Shown: positions 51,473 through 59,329 of the stretch, one piece after another | Layout of the letters: each line of letters starts with the position of its first letter | How positions within the stretch are numbered: the first letter of the stretch is position 1 | Assembly: GCF_013694245.2 (NCBI RefSeq) | Contig: NZ_CP059322.2 | Coordinates: forward strand, 4,285,001 to 4,349,000 | Direction of reading: 5' to 3' | DNA length: 64,000 bases | Origin: Micromonospora ferruginea | GTDB taxonomy: Bacteria; Actinomycetota; Actinomycetes; Mycobacteriales; Micromonosporaceae | Position numbers and translations under genes: made by a program | Notes under the pieces: generated by a model | What the model was told of the DNA's origin: nothing | The model's input: the letters and a program-made list of their open reading frames with translations, nothing else | The model's database searches: none

Positions 51473-52821
51473 GACAACCTCCCGCGCAGGTAGACGTCCG
51501 GCCGGTAACCGGGCATCCGCACGTCCCGGGCGACGCCGTCCAGCTCCGCCTCCGCGTCGGCCAGCAGCCCGCGTACGTGCTTGTCGGGCAGCCGGTCGTC
51601 GAGCGCGTACCGGGCCGACCGCAGCCGGCCGATGCCCCGCACCAGCGCCGGGTCGCTGCGCGCGTCGGTCAGCAGGGACAGCTCCACGGCCAGCGCGGAG
51701 AGCCCGGCCAGCCGGGCCGGCGTACCACCCGGCCCGAGGTCGCCCGGCCGCCTCCGGCGTCCGCCCCGCGCGGTCCGGATCGACAGCGCCACGAACCCGG
51801 CCACGCAGCCGGCGAAGAGCCACGGCAGCGCCGGCAACGCCACCCGCAGCGGGTCGAACGGCCGGTACGGCAACGGCCGGTCGAACAGCCCCGCGTAGCG
51901 CACGTCGGTGACCCGGGCCAGGTACGCCCCGAGCACGGTGTCCTGCGGATACGCGTAGCGGCTGAGCCGGCTGCCGTACTGCGCGTAGAAGCTGGCGCCG
52001 GCCACCTCGGCGAAGTCCGCCGCGCCGGGACCGTGGTACTCGATCCAGCCGCCGTACATCACCACCACCGGCCGGTCCGGGGCGAGCCGGTGCAGCGCCG
52101 GCCCGTACGCCGGCAGCGGCGTCCCGTACGGCTGGGCCGGGAGGACCACGAACCAGGCCCCGCCCGGGAACGCCTCCCGTGCGGACCGCTCCGGCAGCCG
52201 GGGCAGCGTGGCGCCGGGAGCGACCCAGCGGCCGGTGGCGCGCAGCGCGGCGGTCACCGGGGCCAGCTCGGCGTCGGTCGGGTCCCGCCACCGCAGGTCG
52301 TCCCGGTCCGCCGGGAGCGGCTGCTTGCGCAGCGCGGCGAGCAGCGTGAGCACCTGGTCGGTGACGTCGTCGGTGGCGAACTGGGCCCGCCAGCCCGGCA
52401 GGTCGTCCGGGGTGGCCGCCAGGACGCCGCCGCTGACCTCGGTGCCGACGATCCGGATCTCGGCGTTCTCCACGTCCTTCACCCGCCGGCGTTCCGCCTC
52501 GTCCAACCCGGGCGGGGCGACCAGGATCCGGGTGCCGCCCGGACCGGCGGCGGCCCGTACCCGCGCGGTGTCCCACCGCGCGACCGCGCCGGGCAGGCGC
52601 ACCACCGGCTCGGCGGCCACCAGCGCGGTCATCTCCTCGACCGAGGGCACGCCCGCGTCGCTCAGCTCCCCGGCGGAGCCCTCCCCGGGCAGCGACGCCG
52701 ACGACGGCGACCGCCCGTAGCTGACCTCGGTGCTCTGCCGCTGCGCGACGAGGAACACCGCCAGCACCGCCACCGCCACGGCCAGCAGCGACCAGCGCAG
52801 CAGCTCCCGGCGTACCCTCAT
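51469..52821 (-). CDS. Membrane protein of a three-gene operon, gene 2
   Basis: 450 residues from an ATG overlapping the upstream stop (ATGA). One N-terminal TM (~8-27), a large extracytoplasmic part (~30-320) and a second TM (~323-345), then a basic cytosolic tail with a helical segment. Extracellular motifs include a VVRLPGAVARWDTARVRAAAG region and FYAQYGSRLSRYAYPQDTVLGAYLARVTDVRY. I recognise no family. Coupling and topology suggest the three gene products form one membrane complex. Confidence 0.65.
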   Translation of the reverse strand: MRVRRELLRWSLLAVAVAVLAVFLVAQRQSTEVSYGRSPSSASLPGEGSAGELSDAGVPSVEEMTALVAAEPVVRLPGAVARWDTARVRAAAGPGGTRILVAPPGLDEAERRRVKDVENAEIRIVGTEVSGGVLAATPDDLPGWRAQFATDDVTDQVLTLLAALRKQPLPADRDDLRWRDPTDAELAPVTAALRATGRWVAPGATLPRLPERSAREAFPGGAWFVVLPAQPYGTPLPAYGPALHRLAPDRPVVVMYGGWIEYHGPGAADFAEVAGASFYAQYGSRLSRYAYPQDTVLGAYLARVTDVRYAGLFDRPLPYRPFDPLRVALPALPWLFAGCVAGFVALSIRTARGGRRRRPGDLGPGGTPARLAGLSALAVELSLLTDARSDPALVRGIGRLRSARYALDDRLPDKHVRGLLADAEAELDGVARDVRMPGYRPDVYLRGRLS

Positions 52822-53126
52822 CCGCCGGCCCGCCACAGCTCGTCGGCGCGGCGGGCCTGCGCGGCGGCCTCCCGGGCCGCGTCCGCGCCGCCGCCGGGCA
52901 CGGCGGCGAGCAGCTCGGCGCGGGCCAGCAGCCGCTCCGCCTCGGGCACCGGCGTGGTCGACGCGTCCCGGCTGACGGTGGCGTCCTGGATCGCCGCCCA
53001 CGCCGACGACCAGGCGACCTTCCGGCGGTCGGCGCGGGCGCGTCGCCGGGGCAGCAGGGTGGCCAGGAAGCCGGCCGCCACCGCCACCACGGCCCCACCC
53101 AGCCAGAGCAGCACGCTCATGGTCAT
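52818..53126 (-). CDS. Small membrane protein of a three-gene operon, gene 1
   Basis: 102 residues, MTMSVLLWLGGAVVAVAAGFLATLLP, one N-terminal TM (~4-26), a basic stretch (RRRARADRR), then an Ala-rich helical cytosolic tail (AERLLARAELLAAVPGGGADAAREAAAQARRADELWR). Start codon ATG. It overlaps the next gene by 4 bp (ATGA). No family recognised. Confidence 0.6.
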   Translation of the reverse strand: MTMSVLLWLGGAVVAVAAGFLATLLPRRRARADRRKVAWSSAWAAIQDATVSRDASTTPVPEAERLLARAELLAAVPGGGADAAREAAAQARRADELWRAGG

Positions 53127-53178
53127 GATCCCTGTCTAACGCACCGCCGCCAGCCGCGCCCGTCGAGGGTTGGCCCGG

Positions 53179-53391
53179 CTACGACGACGAGTACCCCTCC
53201 TGGAAACCGTCCATGAACCCCCCGGCGAACCCGGAGAACACGCACCCGGCACAGCACAGGATCACCAGCAGTGCCGGTACCGCGACCCAGAGAACCGTCC
53301 ACCAGTTGATCCCCTCCGGCTCCGGCGGCGGGTACTGCGGCGGATAGTACGGCTGGTACGGATCCGGCTGATAAGGGTCGTGAGGATGCAC
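53179..53391 (-). CDS. Small Pro/Tyr-rich membrane protein
   Basis: 70 residues from GTG. The N-terminus is made of HPHDPYQPDPYQPYYPPQYPP repeats (about 20 residues), followed by one TM (~31-52) containing a CCAGC cluster and a short Gly/Phe-rich end (GGFMDGFQEGYSS). This Pro/Tyr plus TM layout is common in small actinobacterial membrane proteins of unknown function. It may not be expressed from a strong promoter; the 104-bp gap upstream shows GC-rich palindromic stretches only. Confidence 0.55.
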   Translation of the reverse strand: MHPHDPYQPDPYQPYYPPQYPPPEPEGINWWTVLWVAVPALLVILCCAGCVFSGFAGGFMDGFQEGYSSS

Positions 53392-53495
53392 CCGGCCATC
53401 CTGCCCACCACCCGCGGCCGTCGGAAGATCCGAACGGACCGCCCGGTCCGGCCCGCCGTCGCTTCCGCCCGGTACGCGTACCCGGGTGCGCGTAC

Positions 53496-54776
53496 TCAGG
53501 CCCGGTGCGCGTCGAGGTGGGTGAGCACGGTCTGGTTGGCCTCCCACCCGTCCGGGAACTTCACCGGCACGTCCAGGTGCACCCGCTCGGTCGACGGGTA
53601 GGCGTCGAGCAGCTCGCCGATGCCGGCCCGGGCCACCACCACGCACGCGTGCCGGTGCCGGGACGCCAGCACGCAGAGCCGCCCCGACTCCAGGTGGAAC
53701 GCGGTCGCGTCGCGCCGGCCGGAGAGCGGGTGCAGCACGATCGTCACGTCGTACTCCCGGCCCTGGAGCCGGTTGGCGGTGTCCACGGTGATGCCCGCGC
53801 CGGCCGCGCCCAGCCGGGACCGGATGGCCGCGACCTGGTCGCGGTGGGCGGCGCCGACGGCGATCCGGTCCGCGGTGACCGGCGCGCCGCCGGGCGCGGC
53901 CTCGCTGACCGCGACCGCGCCGCGCGCCAGCACCCGCAACGCCAGCTCCGCGCAGGCCGCGGCGGCCTCGCCGTCGGTACGCAGGGTGTGCCGGGCGGGC
54001 AGCTCGTGCAGCGCCCAGCCGGTGGCGGCAGCCAGCTCGACCGAGGCGTCGTAGCCGTCGCCGGGGCCCGGCTCGGTGAACGTGAGCGCCCGGTCGGCCG
54101 GCCCGGTGCCGGCGCGGAACCCGGTGAACGGGTAGAACGCGGCGGACACCACGGGCGCGGCGGAGGCGGGCAGCCGCCACGACACCGGCAGCCGGTGCAC
54201 CGGCAGCTCCGGGTTGTGCCGCAGCAGCGTGGCCACCGCCGACTGCATCGGGTCCCAGGTCAGGCCGGTCCAGCGAGCGGTCTCGACGGTGGAGAACGGG
54301 TCGAGCTGACCGGGGTCGCCGACGAACAGCGCCCGCTCGAAGCGCCCGGCCACGCGCAGCAGCGCGTCCGCGCGCATCTGGTACGCCTCGTCCACGATCG
54401 CCCACGGCCAGGTGCCCTCGGTGACGGTGGCCCACTTGGCCGCCGTACCGATGGTGACGGCCGGGCCGCCCAGGTCGGCGACCTTCGCGGCGACCCGGAC
54501 CGTCGCGTGGTCCCGGACCCGTCCGGTGGGCCGGTAGTCGGCCGCGGAGAGCCGGCCGATGCGCAGCTCGGGTGCCCTGCGGGCGAGCCGGTCGACGAGG
54601 TCGTCGACCTGCTCGTTGGTCTGCGCCACGATCATCAGCGGGTCCCCGGTGACGGCCAGCTCGGCGGCGGCGCGCACGACGAGCGTGCTCTTGCCGGCGC
54701 CGGGCGGCGAGTCGACCACCACCCCCCGGTGCGCGCCCTCACGCACATCGCTCAGCACACTCTCGACTACCTGCAA
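53496..54776 (-). CDS. SF1 DNA/RNA helicase-like ATPase
   Basis: 426 residues, starting near a TTG. Walker A DSPPGAGKSTLV (22-33), Walker B-like WAIVDEAYQM, a motif III-like FVGDPGQLDPFS, and C-terminal helicase motifs (VDTANRLQGREYDVTIVLHPLSG, ASRHRHACVVV) match Upf1-like SF1 helicases (AAA_11/AAA_12). The N-terminus is short and begins inside the repeat at 54776, so some N-terminal residues or the normal start may be missing. The function is probably nucleic-acid processing; the target is unknown. Confidence 0.82.
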   Translation of the reverse strand: MQVVESVLSDVREGAHRGVVVDSPPGAGKSTLVVRAAAELAVTGDPLMIVAQTNEQVDDLVDRLARRAPELRIGRLSAADYRPTGRVRDHATVRVAAKVADLGGPAVTIGTAAKWATVTEGTWPWAIVDEAYQMRADALLRVAGRFERALFVGDPGQLDPFSTVETARWTGLTWDPMQSAVATLLRHNPELPVHRLPVSWRLPASAAPVVSAAFYPFTGFRAGTGPADRALTFTEPGPGDGYDASVELAAATGWALHELPARHTLRTDGEAAAACAELALRVLARGAVAVSEAAPGGAPVTADRIAVGAAHRDQVAAIRSRLGAAGAGITVDTANRLQGREYDVTIVLHPLSGRRDATAFHLESGRLCVLASRHRHACVVVARAGIGELLDAYPSTERVHLDVPVKFPDGWEANQTVLTHLDAHRA

Positions 54777-54828
54777 GGCGGGGGCCCTTCTTAACGCATT
54801 CGGTAGAGGCGGGGCCCCTTCTTAACAC
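54776..54828 (+). repeat. GGGGCCCC/CTTAAC intergenic repeat, copy 3
   Basis: Two half-units (GGGGGCCC...CTTAACGCATTCGGTAGAGGCGGGGCCCC...CTTAAC), plus orientation. It lies between two divergent genes, touching the helicase start and 114 bp from the M6 protease start, so it is not simply a terminator here. Confidence 0.8.
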
Positions 54829-54942
54829 GTTCAACTGGTTGCCAAGGGCAACGATGTGGCGTACGAACGACGGTGAATATCTCTCCGGTGGATACGACGG
54901 TGACCCCGTCGGCCGGATCCGCACACCCGACAAGGGGGGCCA

Positions 54943-57156
54943 ATGGCACGCAGCCGGATCGCCGGTACCGCAGCCATCGCACTCGTCCTACCGTTCCTCG
55001 GCGTCCTGCCCGCCACGGCCGCGTCGGCCGCACCGGCCAAGGCGAAGGCCAAGCCGGTCACCGACGACACCCGCGAGCTGACCCGCAAGGACTTCACGCT
55101 CGACGGCAAGCCGGTGAAGACCCCGGCCCGCTACCAGAAGCGCGCCCAGTCGCGGTCGAAGGCCGCCGCGGCCACCACCCCGCCGGTCGGTACGGTCCGG
55201 CAGTGGCTCGGCATGGACGACGTCCAGGGCAGCTACTACCGCAAGAACTACACGCTGCGCGGCGTCGGCGACAACGTCGAGGTGTGGGTCGCCGACGACA
55301 TCGCGTTCCCGGCCGACGACTGCCGCAACCAGATCCCCACGTCGACGCAGATCACCGACGCCCAGGTGCAGAGCTTCGTGCACGAGTTCGACACGAACAT
55401 GTACCCGAAGGAGACGGTCGCGTTCAGCCGGCCGCCGGACCGCGACGGCACCAACGCCCAGATCCCGCCGGACGCGCAGGGCAACGGCGGCGACTACTCC
55501 GGCGGCGGCAACAAGACGGTCACCCTGATCGACAACGTCCGGGACGACAACTTCTACGACTTCCCGGCCGCGCCGACCTACATCGCCGGCTTCTTCTCGG
55601 CGCAGCTCAACGAGCTGTTCGACCGCAACGTGATGACCGTCGACGCGTTCGACTGGCTGCACCGCACCGGCGCGAACCCGCCGGACGAGCCGACCTCCGA
55701 CCTGTGCACCAGCCGCCCGGCCCGCCCGTTCAGCTACGAGGGCACGTTCGCCCACGAGTGGCAGCACCTGGCGCACTACTACTCGGATCCCTTCGAGACC
55801 ACCTGGATGAACGAGGGCCTGTCGGACTTCGCGCAGACCCTCACCGGGTACGTGGACACCAAGGCCACCGTCTTCGACCGGGGCGCGGACAGCCACCTCT
55901 ACTGCCAGCAGGGCTTCGGCACGGTGCAGACGCCGTACAACGCGAACCCGCGTGACTGCGGCGGGCCGGAGAACTCGCTGAACCTGTGGGGTGAGAGCCC
56001 GAACCCGAACGCGGTGCTCGCCGACTACGGCAACGCGTACGCGTTCATCCAGTTCCTCTACGACCGCTACGGCAACGACATCGTGCACCGGCTGCACAAC
56101 GACGCCGACCTGCAGGGGCTGGCCAGCCTCGACGCGGCGCTCAAGGCCGAGGGCGCGAAGAACATGTACCAGGTCATCCACGACTACCAGTCCATGACGC
56201 TGGTCGACAAGATCGTCGGGGAGTCGCGCCGGGGCATCATGCTGGGCGTACCGAAGAGCCGGGTGACCACGCCGAGCCTGCGCTCCACCGTCAACCTGGC
56301 CAACCCGGCCGCGTACGCCACGCCCGGCGCGGCGCCCAACGGCGCCGACTACGTCCCGCTGTCGAAGGCCGACGGGACCGTGCTGCGCGGCCGTGACCTG
56401 CGGTCGCTGTCGTTCCAGGGCGCGAAGACGCTGCCGGCGCTGCCGCTGGCCTGGACCGTGGTGACCGACGACCCGGACCGGCCCGGCAACCCGGTGCTGT
56501 TCTCCGGCAACGCCAACAACACCGACGCCGCCGCGATCACCCCGGTGACCGTGCCGACCACCGACCCGACGCTGCGCTTCGTCGCCAAGTACGGCGCGGA
56601 GCTCGGCTTCGACTACGGCTACGTGGTGGTCTCCACCGACGGCGGCGCCACCTACACGGCGGTCGCCGGCGACAAGACCATCGACGGCCCGCTCGGCCCG
56701 GCGCTGAACGGCACCACCGACGGCTTCGAGCCGCACAGCTTCGACCTGTCCGCGTACGCCGGGAAGAACATCCTGCTCGGCTTCCGCTACGTCAGTGACG
56801 GCGGCGTCAACGAGGGCGGCCTGCGCGTCGACGACGTCACCGTCGGCGGCACCACGGTCAGCGACGGCAGCAGCCTCGCCGCGTTCGACTCGCCCACCGA
56901 GATCAAGCCGATCGCCGTCGCCAACTGGAACGTGCGGCTCGTCGGCCTGGACGAGAAGCACTCGCTGGCCTGGCAGTTCGAGTTCGACGGCAAGTCGAGC
57001 CTGACGCTCAACCGGGCGCAGCTCGCGCTGCTCTCGCTGTTCCCGAAGGTGGTCGCCGTGGTCGCCTACGACGAGCCCACCGAGCAGGTCCAGCAGTACG
57101 CCCCGTACACCCTCACGGTCAACGGCATCGTGCAGAAAGGCGGGGCCCCCGCTTAA
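54943..57156 (+). CDS. Secreted M6-like (immune inhibitor A type) metalloprotease
   Basis: 737 residues. Signal peptide (1-30); an M6-type peptidase domain (~75-440) with the zinc motif HEWQHLAHYYSD and the downstream E of NEGLSDFAQTLTG; then a MAM-like/Ig-like C-terminal domain (~450-640, FDYGYVVVSTDGGATYTAV) and a final beta domain. Cysteines flank the catalytic region. The last six residues (KGGAPA) and the TAA come from the repeat copy 4, so the natural end may be different. A likely promoter lies in the gap with palindrome GTTGCC-AAG-GGCAAC (54838-54852). Confidence 0.87.
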   Translation: MARSRIAGTAAIALVLPFLGVLPATAASAAPAKAKAKPVTDDTRELTRKDFTLDGKPVKTPARYQKRAQSRSKAAAATTPPVGTVRQWLGMDDVQGSYYRKNYTLRGVGDNVEVWVADDIAFPADDCRNQIPTSTQITDAQVQSFVHEFDTNMYPKETVAFSRPPDRDGTNAQIPPDAQGNGGDYSGGGNKTVTLIDNVRDDNFYDFPAAPTYIAGFFSAQLNELFDRNVMTVDAFDWLHRTGANPPDEPTSDLCTSRPARPFSYEGTFAHEWQHLAHYYSDPFETTWMNEGLSDFAQTLTGYVDTKATVFDRGADSHLYCQQGFGTVQTPYNANPRDCGGPENSLNLWGESPNPNAVLADYGNAYAFIQFLYDRYGNDIVHRLHNDADLQGLASLDAALKAEGAKNMYQVIHDYQSMTLVDKIVGESRRGIMLGVPKSRVTTPSLRSTVNLANPAAYATPGAAPNGADYVPLSKADGTVLRGRDLRSLSFQGAKTLPALPLAWTVVTDDPDRPGNPVLFSGNANNTDAAAITPVTVPTTDPTLRFVAKYGAELGFDYGYVVVSTDGGATYTAVAGDKTIDGPLGPALNGTTDGFEPHSFDLSAYAGKNILLGFRYVSDGGVNEGGLRVDDVTVGGTTVSDGSSLAAFDSPTEIKPIAVANWNVRLVGLDEKHSLAWQFEFDGKSSLTLNRAQLALLSLFPKVVAVVAYDEPTEQVQQYAPYTLTVNGIVQKGGAPA

Positions 57157-57188
57157 CGCATTCGGCATAGGCGGGGCCCCCGCCTAAC
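57132..57188 (+). repeat. GGGGCCCC/CTTAAC intergenic repeat, copy 4, overlapping a stop codon
   Basis: Plus orientation. The first half-unit starts in the M6 gene: its GGCGGGGCCCCCGCTTAA supplies the last codons and the TAA stop. The second half follows 22 bp later, with CTAAC in place of CTTAAC. Confidence 0.8.
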
Positions 57189-57194
57189 ACCCCA

Positions 57195-57229
57195 CCCGCC
57201 CGAGCACCCGGACACGGTGCTCGGGCGGG
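57195..57229 (+). terminator. Terminator hairpin after the M6 protease
   Basis: Perfect 14-bp stem (57195-57208 with 57216-57229), 7-nt loop, then GCCGTTT. About 40 bp after the stop and 25 bp before the next gene. Confidence 0.75.
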
Positions 57230-57254
57230 GCCGTTTGCGGTAAGACTGGGCGGC

Positions 57255-57800
57255 ATGAGTGAAGCGCCGGTGCTGCACCTGATCGTCTGCGCCGCTCCCC
57301 CGGCCCAGCGGGTCGGCGAACTCGCCGAACTGCTCGCCGCCGACGGCTGGCGGGTCTGCCTGATCGCCACCCCGATCGCCGCGAGCTGGCTCGACGTCGA
57401 CGCGCTCGCCGCCCAGACCGGCCATCAGGTACGCGCCGACTGGCGCCGCCCCGGCGACCCCGAACCCCATCCACCGGCCGACGCCGCGGCGGTCGTGCCG
57501 GCCACCTTCAACACGCTGAACAAGTGGGCGGCCGGGGCGAGCGACACGCTGGCCCTGGGCATCCTCAACGAGTTGCTCGGCACGGGCCTGCCGATCCACG
57601 TCTTTCCCCGGGTGAACGCCGCGCTGGCCGCGCATCCGGTCTACCAGCCCAACCTGCGGCGGTTGCGCGACGCCGGCGTGGTGGTGCACGACGGCGACGT
57701 GCTGCGCGCGCCGGACGAGATGACGCCGAGCCGCTGGGCGGTGGTGGTCGACGCGTTGCGCGCGGCGCGGCCCGACCGTCAGCGGGCGCGGGGCACCTGA
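57255..57800 (+). CDS. Flavoprotein (Dfp/flavoprotein decarboxylase fold)
   Basis: 181 residues. The flavoprotein-family layout is present: HLIVCAAPPAQRVGELAELL, ADAAAVVPATFNTLNKWAAGASDTLAL (the conserved N-T-N loop and ASD), and PIHVFPRVNAALAAHP. It resembles flavin-dependent Cys decarboxylases without a clear substrate-binding Cys pair. It may be a small oxidoreductase or decarboxylase. Its 3' end overlaps the convergent GIY-YIG gene by 22 bp. Confidence 0.87.
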   Translation: MSEAPVLHLIVCAAPPAQRVGELAELLAADGWRVCLIATPIAASWLDVDALAAQTGHQVRADWRRPGDPEPHPPADAAAVVPATFNTLNKWAAGASDTLALGILNELLGTGLPIHVFPRVNAALAAHPVYQPNLRRLRDAGVVVHDGDVLRAPDEMTPSRWAVVVDALRAARPDRQRARGT

Positions 57801-58159
57801 CGGTTGAAGCGGGGACGCAGCGCCAGGACCAGCGCTTCCTTCGTACCCTCGGGGTTGTCGGTCTCCTGCCAGCGGACCTCGCACCGCCCCAGCCACCCGG
57901 CGATGTCGTCGCGGGTCGCGGCCCGGCCCGGCGCGTCGAGGAGCTGGCCGACCTGGTCGTGCAGCACCGACGAGTCGCGGTTGCCGGTGAGGTGCTGGCG
58001 CAGTCGGGCGCGCAGGTCGCCGGTGTAGCCGACGTAGGCGACCACGCCGCCGTCGAGCACCAGGTGCACGCCGGGCGCGGCGGGCGCGCCGGCGACGACG
58101 TCCCTGGTGTACGGCCGGGGCGGCGTGAACCCGACCAGCAGGTCTTCGGTGTGCGACAC
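57779..58159 (-). CDS. GIY-YIG nuclease-domain protein
   Basis: 126 residues from GTG. The GIY-YIG signature is degenerate but present: GVHLVLDGGVVAYVGYTGDLRARLRQHL, with the conserved R of the catalytic loop and an HDQVG motif following. The C-terminal half (RCEVRWQETDNPEGTKEALVLALRPRFNRQ) matches bacterial single-domain GIY-YIG proteins. Small nucleases of this group may act in repair or defence. It is the nearest gene to the S-4TM effector, 64 bp downstream of it. Confidence 0.82.
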   Translation of the reverse strand: MSHTEDLLVGFTPPRPYTRDVVAGAPAAPGVHLVLDGGVVAYVGYTGDLRARLRQHLTGNRDSSVLHDQVGQLLDAPGRAATRDDIAGWLGRCEVRWQETDNPEGTKEALVLALRPRFNRQVPRAR

Positions 58160-58223
58160 GCGACGGACGGTACCGACGTCCGGATCATCGCGTGGCCCCG
58201 CACGACTCGACGTGGCGGATCGG

Positions 58224-59120
58224 TCACCCCGGGTGCAGCAGGTGGTCGAGGCCGGCCATGGTGGACTGGAAGTCGATCCGGTCGGCGGCGTGGAACCGGC
58301 GGAAGAACCAGTTCGGCACGCGGGGTTGGGTGCAGCGGGTGCGGAACAGCAGGTCCTGCACCTGTCGGGCCACGGCGGGCAGGGCGGCGGCGGCCGTCGG
58401 GTCGCGGACGGCCGCGGTGAGGTGGTCGTGGACGGCGGCGGTGGCCCGGTCGCGTTCGGTCGCGACGTCGCGCTGGCCTCGGTAGATCTCGACGCCGAGC
58501 AGCAGCGCGCCGAGTGACGGCACGAACCAGGCGAGCAGCAGGTGGGCGACGGTGAGGCCGGCGAGTACGCCGTAGACGACGCCGACCGCCGCCCAGGTGG
58601 CCACGGCGGCGAGCACGGTGTGGGCGTAGCGGCGGCGCAGCCGGGCGCCCCAGCCGAGGCTCTGCTGTTGGCAGGCGAGCACGTCGTAGGGGGCGGGCAG
58701 GTCCGGGATCTCGTAGTAGTCACGCAGGTAGCGTTCGTCGCCCCGGTACGCGCGGTCGAGGCGGCTGATCTCCGGCGCGGTGACCCGGTCGCCGGCGGCC
58801 ACCTCGTTCCAGGGCAGGCGGAACAGGTCGACGTCGAACATCTCCTGGATGGTGGCGGCGCGGCGGAGCTGCCCGCGTGACCAGGTGGCGAGCCCGAGCG
58901 CGTTGACCACGGCCCAGAGCGCGCCGAGCGCGGTGACGGCGGTGGCCGACACGCCGGTGAACGCGACGACCGCGCCGGCGGCGGCGACCGTCACGGAGGT
59001 CGTGGTGCGTAGCGCGTCGAGGCGTTGGGCGCGGGTGTGGCAGACGGACATGGCCCGCAGCAGCGCCATCATCGCGGGTTCGGTCTGGTGCCTGAGCAGG
59101 GAATCAGTCGGTTCCGTCAC
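58224..59120 (-). CDS. S-4TM family putative pore-forming effector
   Basis: 298 residues from a GTG with GGGAGG five bases upstream (an ATG 21 bp up has no ribosome site). It has two pairs of TM helices (~28-70 and ~160-205), giving four. The signature between them, AATIQEMFDVDLFRLPWNEVA, and the ending WFFRRFHAADRIDF fit the S-4TM family. This family was described as a predicted membrane-disrupting effector in bacterial conflict systems (for example alongside nucleotide-signalling sensors). No cyclase is in the window, so its trigger is unknown. It is divergent from a kinase fusion. Confidence 0.78.
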   Translation of the reverse strand: MTEPTDSLLRHQTEPAMMALLRAMSVCHTRAQRLDALRTTTSVTVAAAGAVVAFTGVSATAVTALGALWAVVNALGLATWSRGQLRRAATIQEMFDVDLFRLPWNEVAAGDRVTAPEISRLDRAYRGDERYLRDYYEIPDLPAPYDVLACQQQSLGWGARLRRRYAHTVLAAVATWAAVGVVYGVLAGLTVAHLLLAWFVPSLGALLLGVEIYRGQRDVATERDRATAAVHDHLTAAVRDPTAAAALPAVARQVQDLLFRTRCTQPRVPNWFFRRFHAADRIDFQSTMAGLDHLLHPG

Positions 59121-59141
59121 GCCGCCCTCCCGATTCGACAT

Positions 59142-59329
59142 TCATCTTGCTAGATGTTACTTCTCGTGATCCAGGACAACCTCTAAGTGATCTTTGAACT
59201 ACCGATAAGTAGGGCTTCATCCTGAGGCGCGAATTAGTAACTGCTTCGCCGGGAGTTGGGGTAGCTTGAGCCGTCGCACCCCCCTCAGCACCTCCGACAT
59301 CCCTCTTCGCCGAAGGTTCGACGACCACC
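59142..59329. promoter_or_regulatory. AT-rich divergent promoter region
   Basis: 188 bp, clearly less GC-rich than the window average, with segments such as TCTAAGTGATCTTTGAACTACC and GCGAATTAGTAACTG. It separates the S-4TM gene from the kinase fusion. No ORF. It probably holds two promoters and possibly operators. The composition suggests horizontal origin. Confidence 0.6.

Noticed and set aside
53392..53495. GC-rich palindromic stretches in the gap as a terminator
   Set aside because: Pairing is scattered around GTACGCGTAC-like sequence without a clean stem and loop.
54988..57168. 726-codon open frame opposite the M6 protease
   Set aside because: Shadow of the real gene, which has a signal peptide and HExxH motif; no domain in the reverse frame.
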